Made by a program: the position numbers and the translations under genes. 64,000 bases of DNA, from positions 62,001 to 126,000 of the forward strand of contig SPEL01000003.1 of the NCBI GenBank assembly GCA_009360885.1, given 5' to 3'. The stretch comes from Sphingobium sp. GTDB taxonomy: Bacteria; Pseudomonadota; Alphaproteobacteria; Sphingomonadales; Sphingomonadaceae. Of the stretch, positions 1 to 7,930 are shown piece after piece. The notes under the pieces were generated by a model that did no database searches, was not told the DNA's origin, and saw only the letters and a list, made by a program, of their open reading frames with translations. Positions within the stretch are counted from its first letter, which is position 1. Every line of letters starts with the position of its first letter.

Positions 1-268
1 CGACAATCCGCGGATCTCCGAAGCCACCGCCGGGATACAGGAATTTCAGTTGCGGCCGGGATTGCTGGTCATCATCCTGTGGTGGTTTCCGCCGTGCATA
101 GCGGGATCCATCAGGGTTTTGCTGACGCCCGATGCGCCTTTGATTTGACCGGCGCATGGTCTGGGCGATGTGGCGTTGCAGCTTTTTCTGTTCCGCGCCG
201 CCCAAGGATTGCAGCATGGAGCCAACAAAATCCTCCAGCTCCTTAAAGCCCGCGTCAAACCCCGCCAT
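1..268 (-). CDS. P2 gpS-like tail completion / virion morphogenesis protein (partial)
   Basis: The reading frame starts at an ATG at 268 and stays open to the left edge, so the C-terminal part is outside the window (89 codons seen). The translation begins MAGFDAGFKELEDFVGSM and contains RRIGRQQNPDGSRYARRK, which matches the basic N-Q-NPDGS-x-Y-x-x-RK block of the phage virion morphogenesis family (P2 gpS, tail completion). The start lies 2 nt after the gpR stop, so the two are translationally coupled as R-S are in P2. In P2 gpS and gpR act at the end of the tail tube before head joining. A different reading frame over the same bases is a shadow. Family call strong; exact role inferred from P2. 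Confidence 0.85.
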   Translation of the reverse strand, partial: MAGFDAGFKELEDFVGSMLQSLGGAEQKKLQRHIAQTMRRSNQRRIGRQQNPDGSRYARRKPPQDDDQQSRPQLKFLYPGGGFGDPRIV

Positions 269-270
269 GG

Positions 271-774
271 TTAATCCTCATACCCTGTCCAGAATTCCGG
301 CGGGATGGCATCGACCTTGCCCCAGATCTGGCGCAAGAGAACAGCGGGATCCGTCAGCGGCTCAAGCCCCGGCACAGGCGGTTCATCGCGGAAATGCATG
401 TCATAGCCCGCGTTACTGTTCGGCAGCACATCCAACGCCTCTGACAATGGCAGTTTGATTTCAATATCGGCGGCCTGATCGTCAATCGGCTCCACCTTGA
501 AACGGATCCGCTCTGTTCCGGTCTGATGATTTTGGATGACTTCGCGCTGCCACTGGCGCAGCCAAATGACGATCGGCAGGAATATCTGCGCCGGATGATA
601 TCGGCAATCGGGCAAAGTGATTGTCGCCTCATAGCGCATTTCAAAGCCCAGATTGAGGCCGTCCCGCGTGGCGATGGAGCCGCCCTCCGCGTAAATATGC
701 AGGGCCTCTGGGCTACGTTCAAGTTCCGGCAGCGCCGTTTTCAGATGGTCGCGCAGGCTGTTGAGTTTACGCAT
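271..774 (-). CDS. P2 gpR-like tail completion protein
   Basis: 167 aa, close to the size of P2 gpR (tail completion, Phage_tail_R family). The N-terminus MRKLNSLRDHLKTALPEL and the internal segment with RYEATITLPDCRYHPAQIF and a W-rich stretch (WLRQWQRE) are typical of the family. In P2 it works with gpS to complete the tail before attachment to the capsid. It follows gpX by 3 nt and precedes gpS by 2 nt, so X-R-S form one transcript. In P2 itself the lysis genes (Y, K, lysABC) lie between X and R; none is present here. Confidence 0.88.
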   Translation of the reverse strand: MRKLNSLRDHLKTALPELERSPEALHIYAEGGSIATRDGLNLGFEMRYEATITLPDCRYHPAQIFLPIVIWLRQWQREVIQNHQTGTERIRFKVEPIDDQAADIEIKLPLSEALDVLPNSNAGYDMHFRDEPPVPGLEPLTDPAVLLRQIWGKVDAIPPEFWTGYED

Positions 775-777
775 TGG

Positions 778-996
778 TCAATCCCATAGTTTCACGATTT
801 TCTGTTCTGGCACGGCGGCGGTCTGGACGGCGGGCAGGATGATGGCCTGCCCCTCCCGCAGAAAAGGGCCTTGATCGGCAAGGCCCCGGTTGAGTTCCAA
901 CGCCTGTTCAACGACCGTTTCCGTCATGCCAAGCACCCGCCAGCACAGTTCATCCAGCGTTTCGCCCTGATGCGCGGTGGCGGTGAAGGTGGTCAT
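778..996 (-). CDS. P2 gpX-like tail protein X
   Basis: 72 aa. A small LysM-like fold is suggested by the pattern GETLDELCWRVLG ... ALELNRGLA ... LREGQAIILP, which is the signature of phage tail protein X. In P2 gpX is essential for tail assembly and may bind peptidoglycan or the tail tip. Its ATG overlaps the stop of the upstream 73-aa gene (ATGA arrangement), showing translational coupling. Length fits the family (about 67-72 aa). Confidence 0.9.
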   Translation of the reverse strand: MTTFTATAHQGETLDELCWRVLGMTETVVEQALELNRGLADQGPFLREGQAIILPAVQTAAVPEQKIVKLWD

Positions 997-1214
997 TTCT
1001 TGGCGGCGGGGCTGAGCGCCTTAACGCCATCCCATATGTCCCGCGATAATTGCCGGGCATCAGGCGTGGGGATCTTGATAAATTTGCCGTTTTTCATGGT
1101 CACAAAGACGCTTTCGGCGGGCTGGCCTTTGGCGCGATTGCCAATATCAGAAGGCTCCCAATGCGATATTTCGGCAATGTTGATGCCGACATCATTGATA
1201 TTGATCATGTGCAT
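993..1214 (-). CDS. Small phage protein of unknown function between gpL and gpX
   Basis: 73 aa, not recognised. It has no signal peptide or membrane segment and reads as a small soluble beta-rich N-terminus (DVGINIAEISHWEPSDIG) with a lysine-rich end. A good ribosome site (AAAGG, 8 nt upstream of the ATG at 1214) supports this start; an internal ATG at 1208 is possible. It overlaps gpX by 4 nt and lies 11 nt after gpL, so it belongs to the head-tail operon. P2 has no gene at this place, so this is an insertion relative to the model phage. A head-tail connector or assembly role would be a guess from position only. Confidence 0.75.
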   Translation of the reverse strand: MHMININDVGINIAEISHWEPSDIGNRAKGQPAESVFVTMKNGKFIKIPTPDARQLSRDIWDGVKALSPAAKK

Positions 1215-1225
1215 TTTTCGGCCTT

Positions 1226-1702
1226 TCAGATCAGTTCTACCGTGGTGCGGTCTTTGCCCTTGATGGCGCGGATGGCCTGCAAGGCGTTGCGGCGATGGTC
1301 ATCCGCCCGCCAATCCAGTTCCCCGGCGCGGGCTTGCCCGGTGCCAGTGACGGTGACGTCCGCATGGGTTTCGGCAAGATCCGCCGTGGCGATACCGTAA
1401 ACGGCCTGACGCCAGCGCAGCACAAGGCGGCTTTCGTCCGCGATCTGGGTGGCAGGCACGTCGGCCAGCATTGTGTATCCGGCGGCCCGTTGCGTCGCCA
1501 GCCAGACCGCAAGATCATCCTCAACCGTCATCACCGCATTGATGAGCGCGGTTTTCACGCGGGCGGGCGGAATGAGTGTCCCGCCGATACGCTGGGAATC
1601 GCGGAAATGGTTGATGTCAATTTCCGGCCAGAACGCGCCAAAATCCAGCGTTTCACCGGGCGGCGAAGCGGCGGGCGCGGGGGATGAGATAAAGCCTGAC
1701 AT
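1226..1702 (-). CDS. P2 gpL-like head completion/stabilization protein
   Basis: 158 aa, similar in length to P2 gpL (169 aa). The order N-M-L in the same operon and the pattern FWPEIDINHFRDSQRIGGTL at residues 25-44, then a segment on integrity of input coordinates (RVKTALINAVMTVEDDLAVW), fit the phage head completion protein family. In P2 gpL binds the filled head at the connector. The start at 1702 has a strong ribosome site (GGAAAGGG). About 100 nt separate it from gpM, including a hairpin at 1780-1801. Confidence 0.85.
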   Translation of the reverse strand: MSGFISSPAPAASPPGETLDFGAFWPEIDINHFRDSQRIGGTLIPPARVKTALINAVMTVEDDLAVWLATQRAAGYTMLADVPATQIADESRLVLRWRQAVYGIATADLAETHADVTVTGTGQARAGELDWRADDHRRNALQAIRAIKGKDRTTVELI

Positions 1703-1779
1703 GCTGTCCCTTTCCTTAAAAAAGTGGGGGGTGGGGATCAGGATCTTGGTTTAGGCCGAGGCCCTCCGCGATCCTTCAC

Positions 1780-1801
1780 CGCCCCCCAGACGCCGGGGGC
1801 G
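1780..1801. terminator. GC-rich hairpin between gpM and gpL
   Basis: A 7-bp perfect stem CGCCCCC / GGGGGCG with an 8-nt loop starts 5 nt after the gpM stop on the minus strand. No U-tract follows, so it may lower readthrough or protect the 3' end of the upstream message rather than end transcription. Confidence 0.45.
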
Positions 1802-1805
1802 ATCT

Positions 1806-2795
1806 CTATTCTTTGCTTTCGTCCGTTTCGGATGAGGTTTCATCCGTTTCGGTGACAGTTTCCGGGCTGGCATTTTTCTTCAGCCAGTTTTCCAGCTTCT
1901 CGACCTGTTTCACCCCGCCAATGGCCTTGTTGAGCGCCAGCGCCCGGCGCAGATGATCCAGCGCCTGAGAGCGCGCAGCATGGGCCGCACCGGCAATCGC
2001 GTTATCCGGGTTTTTATCGGCCTTTTCAGCCGCACGGATGAGGTGCAGGGCAAGCGCCTTTTCCATCTTGGCGCGGACCTGATCGGGCATGTCATAATCG
2101 GCGGTCAATTGGCTGGCGCGTTGCAGGGCGGCAAGATCAAAATCCTTGTCCGCACTGGCAGTTTTCAGCCCGGCTTCTGCCACATTTTCGCAAATGATGG
2201 TGGCGGGTGAGCGCACAAAATTCTTGAGGGATGGCAGGCGCAGGCCGTGGCGCAGCATATGTTCAGCAATGTCGAGGCCACGCGACCAATCGCCAATATC
2301 GAAACGCCAGATCATCATCATGGCGACAATCTCATCCTGCACGCCCTTGCCGGTTTCAACGGCGGCGGCGAGGGTGGCATCAACATGGGCGGTGTATTTG
2401 TCGATCAGGCCGCGCTTAGCCTCCTCCTTGCGTTCGGTCGATGCAATAGTTTTCAACATGGCCTCATCTTCGCCAAGGGAGGCGAGGAGCAATTCATATT
2501 CGCTGGCCCCTTCCCCATCGGCGCTGCGTTCCGGCGCGAGGCCCTGCGCACCGTCGCGTTCAATGGCGAGGCGGGCGAGCTTTTCCTGCTTCAGCAGCGC
2601 GGCAGGGCTGTTCGATTGCACGGTGACAGCGGGTGCCTCTGTGGCCGCGTTCGGATGATCGAACGGCATATTGACGCGGGAATCGCGCTTTTCCTTCTGC
2701 GCCGCCTCCGCCTGTTCTTTCTGCACGGCGGTAGCGCGGGAGGCTTCCTGCAGGGCGGTGATTTTGCGGAGTTTCATCCGGGCGGCGAGAGACAT
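1806..2795 (-). CDS. P2 gpM-like terminase small subunit (endonuclease)
   Basis: 329 aa. The N-terminus (MSLAARMKLRKITALQEAS) is basic and helical and is followed by a Q/E/K/A-rich stretch; the middle contains EYELLLASLGEDEAMLKTI and VAMMMIWRFDIGDWSRGLDI, which are the conserved features of the phage terminase endonuclease gpM family. P2 gpM (247 aa) cuts cos DNA together with gpP. This copy is longer, with an added charged N-terminal stretch and a very acidic C-terminal tail (TETDETSSETDE). It follows the capsid gene with a strong hairpin in between. Confidence 0.88.
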   Translation of the reverse strand: MSLAARMKLRKITALQEASRATAVQKEQAEAAQKEKRDSRVNMPFDHPNAATEAPAVTVQSNSPAALLKQEKLARLAIERDGAQGLAPERSADGEGASEYELLLASLGEDEAMLKTIASTERKEEAKRGLIDKYTAHVDATLAAAVETGKGVQDEIVAMMMIWRFDIGDWSRGLDIAEHMLRHGLRLPSLKNFVRSPATIICENVAEAGLKTASADKDFDLAALQRASQLTADYDMPDQVRAKMEKALALHLIRAAEKADKNPDNAIAGAAHAARSQALDHLRRALALNKAIGGVKQVEKLENWLKKNASPETVTETDETSSETDESKE

Positions 2796-2823
2796 GTTCT
2801 GATCCTTTTTCGAGCGGAAAGGG

Positions 2824-2852
2824 TGTGCCGGGGCGAATGTGACCCCGGCACA
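2824..2852. terminator. Strong hairpin after the major capsid gene
   Basis: A 10-bp perfect stem (TGTGCCGGGG / CCCCGGCACA) with a 9-nt loop sits between the stop of gpN and the start of gpM. There is no U-tract on the minus strand. It could protect the capsid mRNA 3' end or reduce transcription of gpM and later genes. Confidence 0.5.
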
Positions 2853-2863
2853 TTCGCGGCGGG

Positions 2864-3877
2864 TTATGCTGCGTATTCGATATTTTCGATCAGGCAGGCG
2901 AAGTCATAATCCTCAACGACATAGGCGTCGTTGGAGGACTGATAATCTTCGATCCGGTCACGTTCCGGCTTTTCCTTGATATGGCGGCGGCGTTTGCCTT
3001 CCTGCTCATAAATCGACAGGTTATCATGGCGGGTGATGAAGATCGTGGCCTGCGGCATGAACGGGATGTCCTCAGCCGCTTTGCCGCCAAGGCGCTTGGT
3101 CGCCATGATGGTGTCACGGGCGATCTGCTCTGTCGGATCCCGTTCTTTATTGATGAGCGGGAAATATTTGTCATTGAGCAAATCAAAGCTGACGAAACAG
3201 GTGAGCGCGGTATCGCCCCGCGCCCAGCTGGGCAACAAGCCGTTGATGGCGTCATAAACCATCGCGTCAAGCGTGGCGTAATCTCCGCCCGGCCCATAAG
3301 TGACCTTGCCCGCGACCTTCGCGCCTTCGTCCATGACATGGGCGGGCTTATCCGTGCGGAGCTTTTGCAGCCAACCGATATTGACGTCTTCGCGGTTGGG
3401 ATAGGTTACCGGGTTGCTGGTCGCGGCGAAATGGGTGCCATTCAGGCCGACGAGGATGTTATCCAGCGCCTGACGCTTGACAATCTGGTTCTGGATCCGC
3501 GTCTGGAAATCAGAGAATTTCGCCCAGGCATCGAGCAACGCATAGGTGATATGGGTGTCGCTGTTGTTCTTGCGGCACTCATATTCGATATCATCCATGT
3601 TGCTGGGCGAGACCGTCTGGCGGGTGCCGTTACCGCTGGTGTCGGTATTGGATACCAGCGGGCCACCGATACCGAGGCCCAACGATGCGCCCTTCATTTC
3701 CGTTACCGGGATGATGTTGACGCGGGAGAGGAATTCGCTGCTTTCCTGCCGCTTATCGATCAGCTTTTGCTGGATGGATGGTTCGACGGCGAATTTAGCA
3801 GTTGGGTCAGCGATGCCGTTCAGTTCCGCCTGTCGATCGAGAAAATCATTAAAAAGGATGCGGGTTGCTTCCTGCAT
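2864..3877 (-). CDS. P2 gpN-like major capsid protein
   Basis: 337 aa from the ATG at 3877, which has a clear ribosome site (CCGGAG); P2 gpN is 357 aa. The N-terminal MQEATRILFNDFLDRQAELN, the segment SSEFLSRVNIIPVTEMKG near residues 46-63, and the C-terminal EDYDFACLIENIEY are hallmarks of the phage major capsid protein, P2 family. In P2 gpN is trimmed at its N-terminus by the gpO protease. It lies directly after gpO, and the order O-N-M-L is the same as in P2. An in-frame longer N-terminus up to 3955 is open but lacks a ribosome site. Confidence 0.95.
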   Translation of the reverse strand: MQEATRILFNDFLDRQAELNGIADPTAKFAVEPSIQQKLIDKRQESSEFLSRVNIIPVTEMKGASLGLGIGGPLVSNTDTSGNGTRQTVSPSNMDDIEYECRKNNSDTHITYALLDAWAKFSDFQTRIQNQIVKRQALDNILVGLNGTHFAATSNPVTYPNREDVNIGWLQKLRTDKPAHVMDEGAKVAGKVTYGPGGDYATLDAMVYDAINGLLPSWARGDTALTCFVSFDLLNDKYFPLINKERDPTEQIARDTIMATKRLGGKAAEDIPFMPQATIFITRHDNLSIYEQEGKRRRHIKEKPERDRIEDYQSSNDAYVVEDYDFACLIENIEYAA

Positions 3878-3929
3878 TTTGGTGGCTCCGGTAAAAAATG
3901 GGTCTGGCGGATGGAGTGGGGGACGGCGA

Positions 3930-4784
3930 TCAGCAGTCTGCGAGGGTCCGATCACCGCCGCCGGTGGCGGCAGGGCGGGCGCTGTGATTGCGGCGGTCTG
4001 GCGTCTTTTCCAGATCGGTTTTGAGGGCCGTCAGATCCTGCGTTACCTTGCCGATGCGGGCGTCCTGTTTCGCAAAGGATGCGGCGATGCTTTCGGTCAT
4101 TTTGGCAAAGCCCTGTTCCATCGCCGTTGCCATGGCGGTAAACTGATCAGCATCGCCCGCATTCGCCTTTTTGGGCGGGATGGGCTGGGTTTCGGCTTCG
4201 GCCTGCGCGCCGGTCATCAGGCCAGAAAATAGCTTTTTGAGGAAGTTGCCTGCCTGCGCCATTTCATCCGCGCCGCCCGATGTGTCCTCGGTAAATTCTA
4301 GGGTAAAGCCGGTGTCCTCAACGCCAAGGAGGTTATCCTTGCGCTTGTCGTCGCGGGTCGAGAATTTCAGGGCCTCTGTGGCGAGGCTGGCGGGGCTGTC
4401 GGTAAAGGCGATGCCAACCAGATAGGCCTTGCCGGTTTCGGCAAAATTGGGCTGGATCTCGACGCTGGAGAATATCTTCTGATCAGCCTTGGTCAGTTCC
4501 TTGGCCTGATCGTTCACATCAAAAGACGCGAACAGCGCGAGTTTCTTTTCCTGCTTTCCGGCCATGTTCACGGTGATTTCGCGGGTTTCCACCGCCGAAA
4601 CGCTGCCATACGCATTAAATGGTGGCTGGGGCGAATAACCGCGCAGATGCTCAACATTGATGCGGGCGGTGTAGGTGGCCGGGTCATAGCTGGCCGCCAT
4701 CTGTTCGATGTGCTTGCGTTCGATCGTGCGGCCATCAACCGTTGGCCCTTCGACCGCAACGCAGAAAAAATTCGTTTTCGCCAT
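3930..4784 (-). CDS. P2 gpO-like capsid scaffolding protein / protease
   Basis: 284 aa from the ATG at 4784, chosen because it has a good ribosome site (AAAGGAG) and matches the family start MAKTNFFCVAVEGPTVDGR. P2 gpO is 284 aa. The N-terminal half is the serine protease domain: NVEHLRG gives the catalytic histidine and IAFTDSPASLATEALKFS the catalytic serine region. The C-terminal half, rich in A, K and Q, is the scaffold. It guides gpN assembly and then cleaves gpN, gpQ, gpL and itself. It is transcribed divergently from gpP across a 151-bp control region. Confidence 0.93.
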   Translation of the reverse strand: MAKTNFFCVAVEGPTVDGRTIERKHIEQMAASYDPATYTARINVEHLRGYSPQPPFNAYGSVSAVETREITVNMAGKQEKKLALFASFDVNDQAKELTKADQKIFSSVEIQPNFAETGKAYLVGIAFTDSPASLATEALKFSTRDDKRKDNLLGVEDTGFTLEFTEDTSGGADEMAQAGNFLKKLFSGLMTGAQAEAETQPIPPKKANAGDADQFTAMATAMEQGFAKMTESIAASFAKQDARIGKVTQDLTALKTDLEKTPDRRNHSARPAATGGGDRTLADC

Positions 4785-4825
4785 TTCAGGGCGGCTCCTT
4801 TGCAGGGGTTTTTGAGCGAGTAAGG

Positions 4826-4888
4826 CCACAAAGCACCGGCCCATGCTTTTTCTCAACGGCCCCTGTTTGTGGTTCCGCGCACCACAAA
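4826..4888. promoter_or_regulatory. Divergent gpO/gpP control region with CCACAAA half-site and perfect dyad
   Basis: Between the divergent starts (4784 minus, 4936 plus) lies a perfect 8-bp inverted repeat TTTGTGGT (4866-4873) and ACCACAAA (4881-4888) with a 7-nt spacer. A further copy of the half-site CCACAAA is at 4826-4832. In P2 the divergent PO and PP late promoters are each activated by Ogr/Delta at a short TGT...ACA dyad; here TGT and ACA are 13 nt apart, one more than I recall for P2. A late-gene activator site is an inference from position and symmetry. Confidence 0.55.
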
Positions 4889-4935
4889 TGCGCTGGCGGG
4901 AATTGCGCAGGCGGGCGGGCCAATGTGCGGCGACC

Positions 4936-6756
4936 ATGGTATTGCCGCCCGCTGATCCTCCCATTCCCCCGGTTATCCCGTATGATGCGCGGCGGGTGGC
5001 GCGTGCCTATTATTGGCGCGGATGGGGCGTTACGGAAATTGCGGGGGAATTGGGCCTATCCGCCAACACCGTCACCGCATGGAAAAACCGCGATAAATGG
5101 GATGAGGATCCGGTCATCCGCCGGGTGGAAGATAGCTGCGAAATGCGGCTAAACCAGTTGATTTTCAAGGAAAAGAAAAGCGGCACCGATTTCAAGGAAA
5201 TCGACCTTCTGGGCCGCCAGATAGAACGCATGGCCCGCGTGCGCCGTTATGGCGAACCGGGCGGCCATGAAGGCGACATCAACGAAAAAGTGAGTAACCG
5301 GAATAAGGGCGAGCGGAAGAAAGCGCCCAAGAACCTCATCACGCATGAGGATACTCTAAAGCTGAAATCGGCGTTTCTGGACGGCCTTTATGGCTATCAG
5401 GAAACATGGTGGGCCAATATCGACCGCCGCACCCGAATGCTGCTCAAATCCCGCCAGATCGGGGCGACGTGGTATTTTGCGCGGGAAGCCTTCATCCGGG
5501 CGATGGAAACCGGCAATAACCAGATATTCATTTCGGCAAGCCGCAATCAGGCCAATATATTCCGAAATTACATCATTGATTTTGTCTTTTCCGTGCTGGG
5601 CAAGCAACTGGCCGGTGACCCGATGGTCATCCAGCGCGAAGGGGAAGATGGCGAAACTCTTGATCCCGTAACCTTCTATTTTCTGGGGACTAATTTCAGG
5701 ACGGCGCAGGGATATCATGGCGACGTCTACATTGACGAATGTTTCTGGATTTACGGGTTCGACCAGATCAACAAGGTCGCCTCGGCGATCTCGACCCAAA
5801 AACGCTATCACAAGACCTATTTTTCCACGCCTTCGACCATCGCGCATGAGGCCTATCCCATGTGGACAGGCGAGCGGTTCAACCGCCGCCGGGCCAAGGA
5901 TAAACAGGTCAAGATCGACATTGGCCATGCGGCGCTTGTCGGTGGATCTTTGGGTGCGGATGGGATCTGGCGTCATATCGTCACGCTTGAGGACGCGATG
6001 GCGCAAGGCTTCGACCTTGCCGACATTGCTGAGCTGCGCCTCGAATATTCGATTGATGAGTTTAACAATCTGTTTCTGTGTCATTTTGTCGATGACAGCC
6101 AGAGCAGCTTTCCCCTCTCCCTCATCCAGCCCTGCATGGTCGAGAGCTGGGAGGCGTGGAAGGGTGAATTCATGCCATATGGCCTGCGGCCTTATGGCAC
6201 CCGGCCTGTATGGATTGGTTATGACCCTGCCGAAAGCGAAGACGGTGACAATGCAAGCTGCATCATCATCGCGCCACCGGAAAAACCGGGCGGGAAGTTC
6301 CGTTGCCTTGAAAAATTCCAGTGGAAGGGCAAGGATTATCAGGCGCAGGCGCAGGAAATCAAAAAGCTGCTGTCGCGCTATAATGTGCAGGAAATCGCGA
6401 TCGACGGGACAGGCATGGGATCCGCCGTGTGGCAATTGGTCGTTAAATTCTTCCCGCTGGCAAAACGCATAAATTACTCGCCAGTGGTCAAGGGTGAGAT
6501 GGTGTTGAAGGGCCAGAATGTCTTGCGTAACCGGCGCGTTGAGATTGACACGAGCTGGGCGGATCTGGCGCAATCGCTCATGTCCATCCACCCCAAATTG
6601 ACCAAGGGCGGAGGGCAGATCACCTATGCCGCCCGGCGAAGCAGCGCCACCGGCCATGGTGACTTGGGATGGGCCTTTTTGCACGCGCTTTCGTGCGAAC
6701 CATTGGACGCCAGCGACGGCGGCCACAAAAAATCAACAGTGGAGATTAACCGATGA
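4936..6756 (+). CDS. P2 gpP-like terminase large subunit (ATPase/nuclease)
   Basis: 606 aa from the ATG at 4936; P2 gpP is 590 aa. An upstream in-frame ATG (4843) would run coding sequence through the dyad operator, so 4936 is preferred. N-terminal HTH: WRGWGVTEIAGELGLSANT about residues 25-43. Then the motor: a variant Walker A KSRQIGAT (about residue 172) and Walker B region DVYIDE (about 267). The C-terminal RNase-H-like nuclease has acidic motifs GYDPAESEDGD (about 435) and AIDGTGMG (about 490). It packages DNA into the gpN shell. Its stop overlaps the gpQ start. Confidence 0.96.
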   Translation: MVLPPADPPIPPVIPYDARRVARAYYWRGWGVTEIAGELGLSANTVTAWKNRDKWDEDPVIRRVEDSCEMRLNQLIFKEKKSGTDFKEIDLLGRQIERMARVRRYGEPGGHEGDINEKVSNRNKGERKKAPKNLITHEDTLKLKSAFLDGLYGYQETWWANIDRRTRMLLKSRQIGATWYFAREAFIRAMETGNNQIFISASRNQANIFRNYIIDFVFSVLGKQLAGDPMVIQREGEDGETLDPVTFYFLGTNFRTAQGYHGDVYIDECFWIYGFDQINKVASAISTQKRYHKTYFSTPSTIAHEAYPMWTGERFNRRRAKDKQVKIDIGHAALVGGSLGADGIWRHIVTLEDAMAQGFDLADIAELRLEYSIDEFNNLFLCHFVDDSQSSFPLSLIQPCMVESWEAWKGEFMPYGLRPYGTRPVWIGYDPAESEDGDNASCIIIAPPEKPGGKFRCLEKFQWKGKDYQAQAQEIKKLLSRYNVQEIAIDGTGMGSAVWQLVVKFFPLAKRINYSPVVKGEMVLKGQNVLRNRRVEIDTSWADLAQSLMSIHPKLTKGGGQITYAARRSSATGHGDLGWAFLHALSCEPLDASDGGHKKSTVEINR

Positions 6757-7766
6757 CGTCAGCCCCCAGCGCCGCTGAGGCCCCCGGCAAGGTGAGCGCC
6801 TTTGCCATTGATGATGCCGTTTCCGTCATCAACCGGCGGGAAATGATGGGCTATGTCGAATGCTGGTGGAATGGCCGCTGGTATGAGCCGCCGATCCACC
6901 CAAAAACGCTGGCGCAGCTGCTACAGGCAAGCGCCCATCACGGCAGCGCCATCCGGGTAAAGCGTAACCTGTTGGTCAAGCATTTCATCCCTCACCCGCA
7001 GTTGAGTCGGGAAGAATTCGGCAAGTTCGTGATGGATTTCCTCGTGATGGGGAATGCGTATCTGGAGGATGTGCCGAACCGCTTTGGACGCACCGCGCAT
7101 TATGAAAACAGCCTTGCGCTCAATACTCGGCGGGGGCGCGATGGGGCCTATTGGTTTGTCGAGAAATATCATGAGGCCCACCAATATGAGGCCGGGCGGA
7201 TCTTCCACCTGATCGAGCATGATGTTTCACAGGAGCTTTATGGCAAGCCCGAATATCTGGCGGCGTTGCAATCCCTGTTGCTGAACGAGAATGCGACGCT
7301 TTTCCGCCGTCGATATTATCTGAATGGGGCGCATGCCGGGTTTATTTTCTATCTCTCCGAAACGGCGATGAATGACACCGATGTGGACGAGATCCGCGAG
7401 GCATTCCGGGAATCGCGGGGTCAGGGAAATTTCAAAAACCTGTTTTTGCATGTGCCGAATGGAAAGAAAGACGGTGTGCAGATCATGCACCTGTCAGAGG
7501 TCGCGGCGAAGGATGAGTTTCTCAACATCAAGAATGTGACGCGGGATGATATTTTAGCCGCCCACCGCGTACCGCCGCAGCTTTTGGGCGTCATCCCGCA
7601 AAATAATGGCGGTTTCGGTGATGTGCGAACGGCGGCTGATATCTTTTTCGTGAACGAGATTGAGGCGCTGATGACGCGCACATTGGAGATTAATGGCTGG
7701 GCGGGTGATGAGATTATCCGTTACCGGCCTTATGAGGCGTCCAGCGCCGCCCCGCCTGCCGCCTGA
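6753..7766 (+). CDS. P2 gpQ-like phage portal protein
   Basis: 337 aa; P2 gpQ is 344 aa. Sequence features of the PBSX/P2 portal family are visible: PPIHPKTLAQLLQASAHHGS near residue 50, LVMGNAYLEDVPNR near 100, FRESRGQGNFKNLFLHVPNG near 215, and ILAAHRVPPQLLGVIPQNNGG near 270. It forms the dodecameric portal vertex through which the terminase pumps DNA. The ATG overlaps the gpP stop by 4 nt (translational coupling), as P-Q are co-transcribed in P2. Confidence 0.96.
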   Translation: MTSAPSAAEAPGKVSAFAIDDAVSVINRREMMGYVECWWNGRWYEPPIHPKTLAQLLQASAHHGSAIRVKRNLLVKHFIPHPQLSREEFGKFVMDFLVMGNAYLEDVPNRFGRTAHYENSLALNTRRGRDGAYWFVEKYHEAHQYEAGRIFHLIEHDVSQELYGKPEYLAALQSLLLNENATLFRRRYYLNGAHAGFIFYLSETAMNDTDVDEIREAFRESRGQGNFKNLFLHVPNGKKDGVQIMHLSEVAAKDEFLNIKNVTRDDILAAHRVPPQLLGVIPQNNGGFGDVRTAADIFFVNEIEALMTRTLEINGWAGDEIIRYRPYEASSAAPPAA

Positions 7767-7797
7767 TATTCTTCCCTGCCCTCGAAAGGGCGGGGAG

Positions 7798-7819
7798 AAA
7801 GGGCGTTCCAGCGCCCTTT
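7798..7819. terminator. Hairpin after portal gene
   Basis: Perfect 8-bp stem AAAGGGCG / CGCCCTTT with a 6-nt loop, 32 nt after the gpQ stop. The downstream bases are C-rich, not U-rich, so termination may be weak. The neighbouring GGGCGGGGA stretch (about 7788) resembles the GC-rich side of P2-type cos sites, but that is only a loose resemblance. Confidence 0.45.
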
Positions 7820-7930
7820 CCCCAAGCAAAACATCCTTGCTGCAAACCGTGCGCGATCGTCGCACGACTCACCCGCCTACTCACGCGAGCGCGGGAACAT
7901 TTAGAGAACAAAGCAAAGGATGCAAGCGTA

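Noticed and set aside
46..258. A 70-aa minus-strand reading frame at the left edge
   Set aside because: It is a shadow frame of the gpS-like gene, whose own frame (1-268) shows clear family motifs and correct coupling to gpR.
7787..7808. Phage cos site near the GGGCGGGGA stretch
   Set aside because: Only a loose resemblance to the GC-rich P2 cos, on the wrong side of the portal gene by one gene, and it is better explained as a hairpin.
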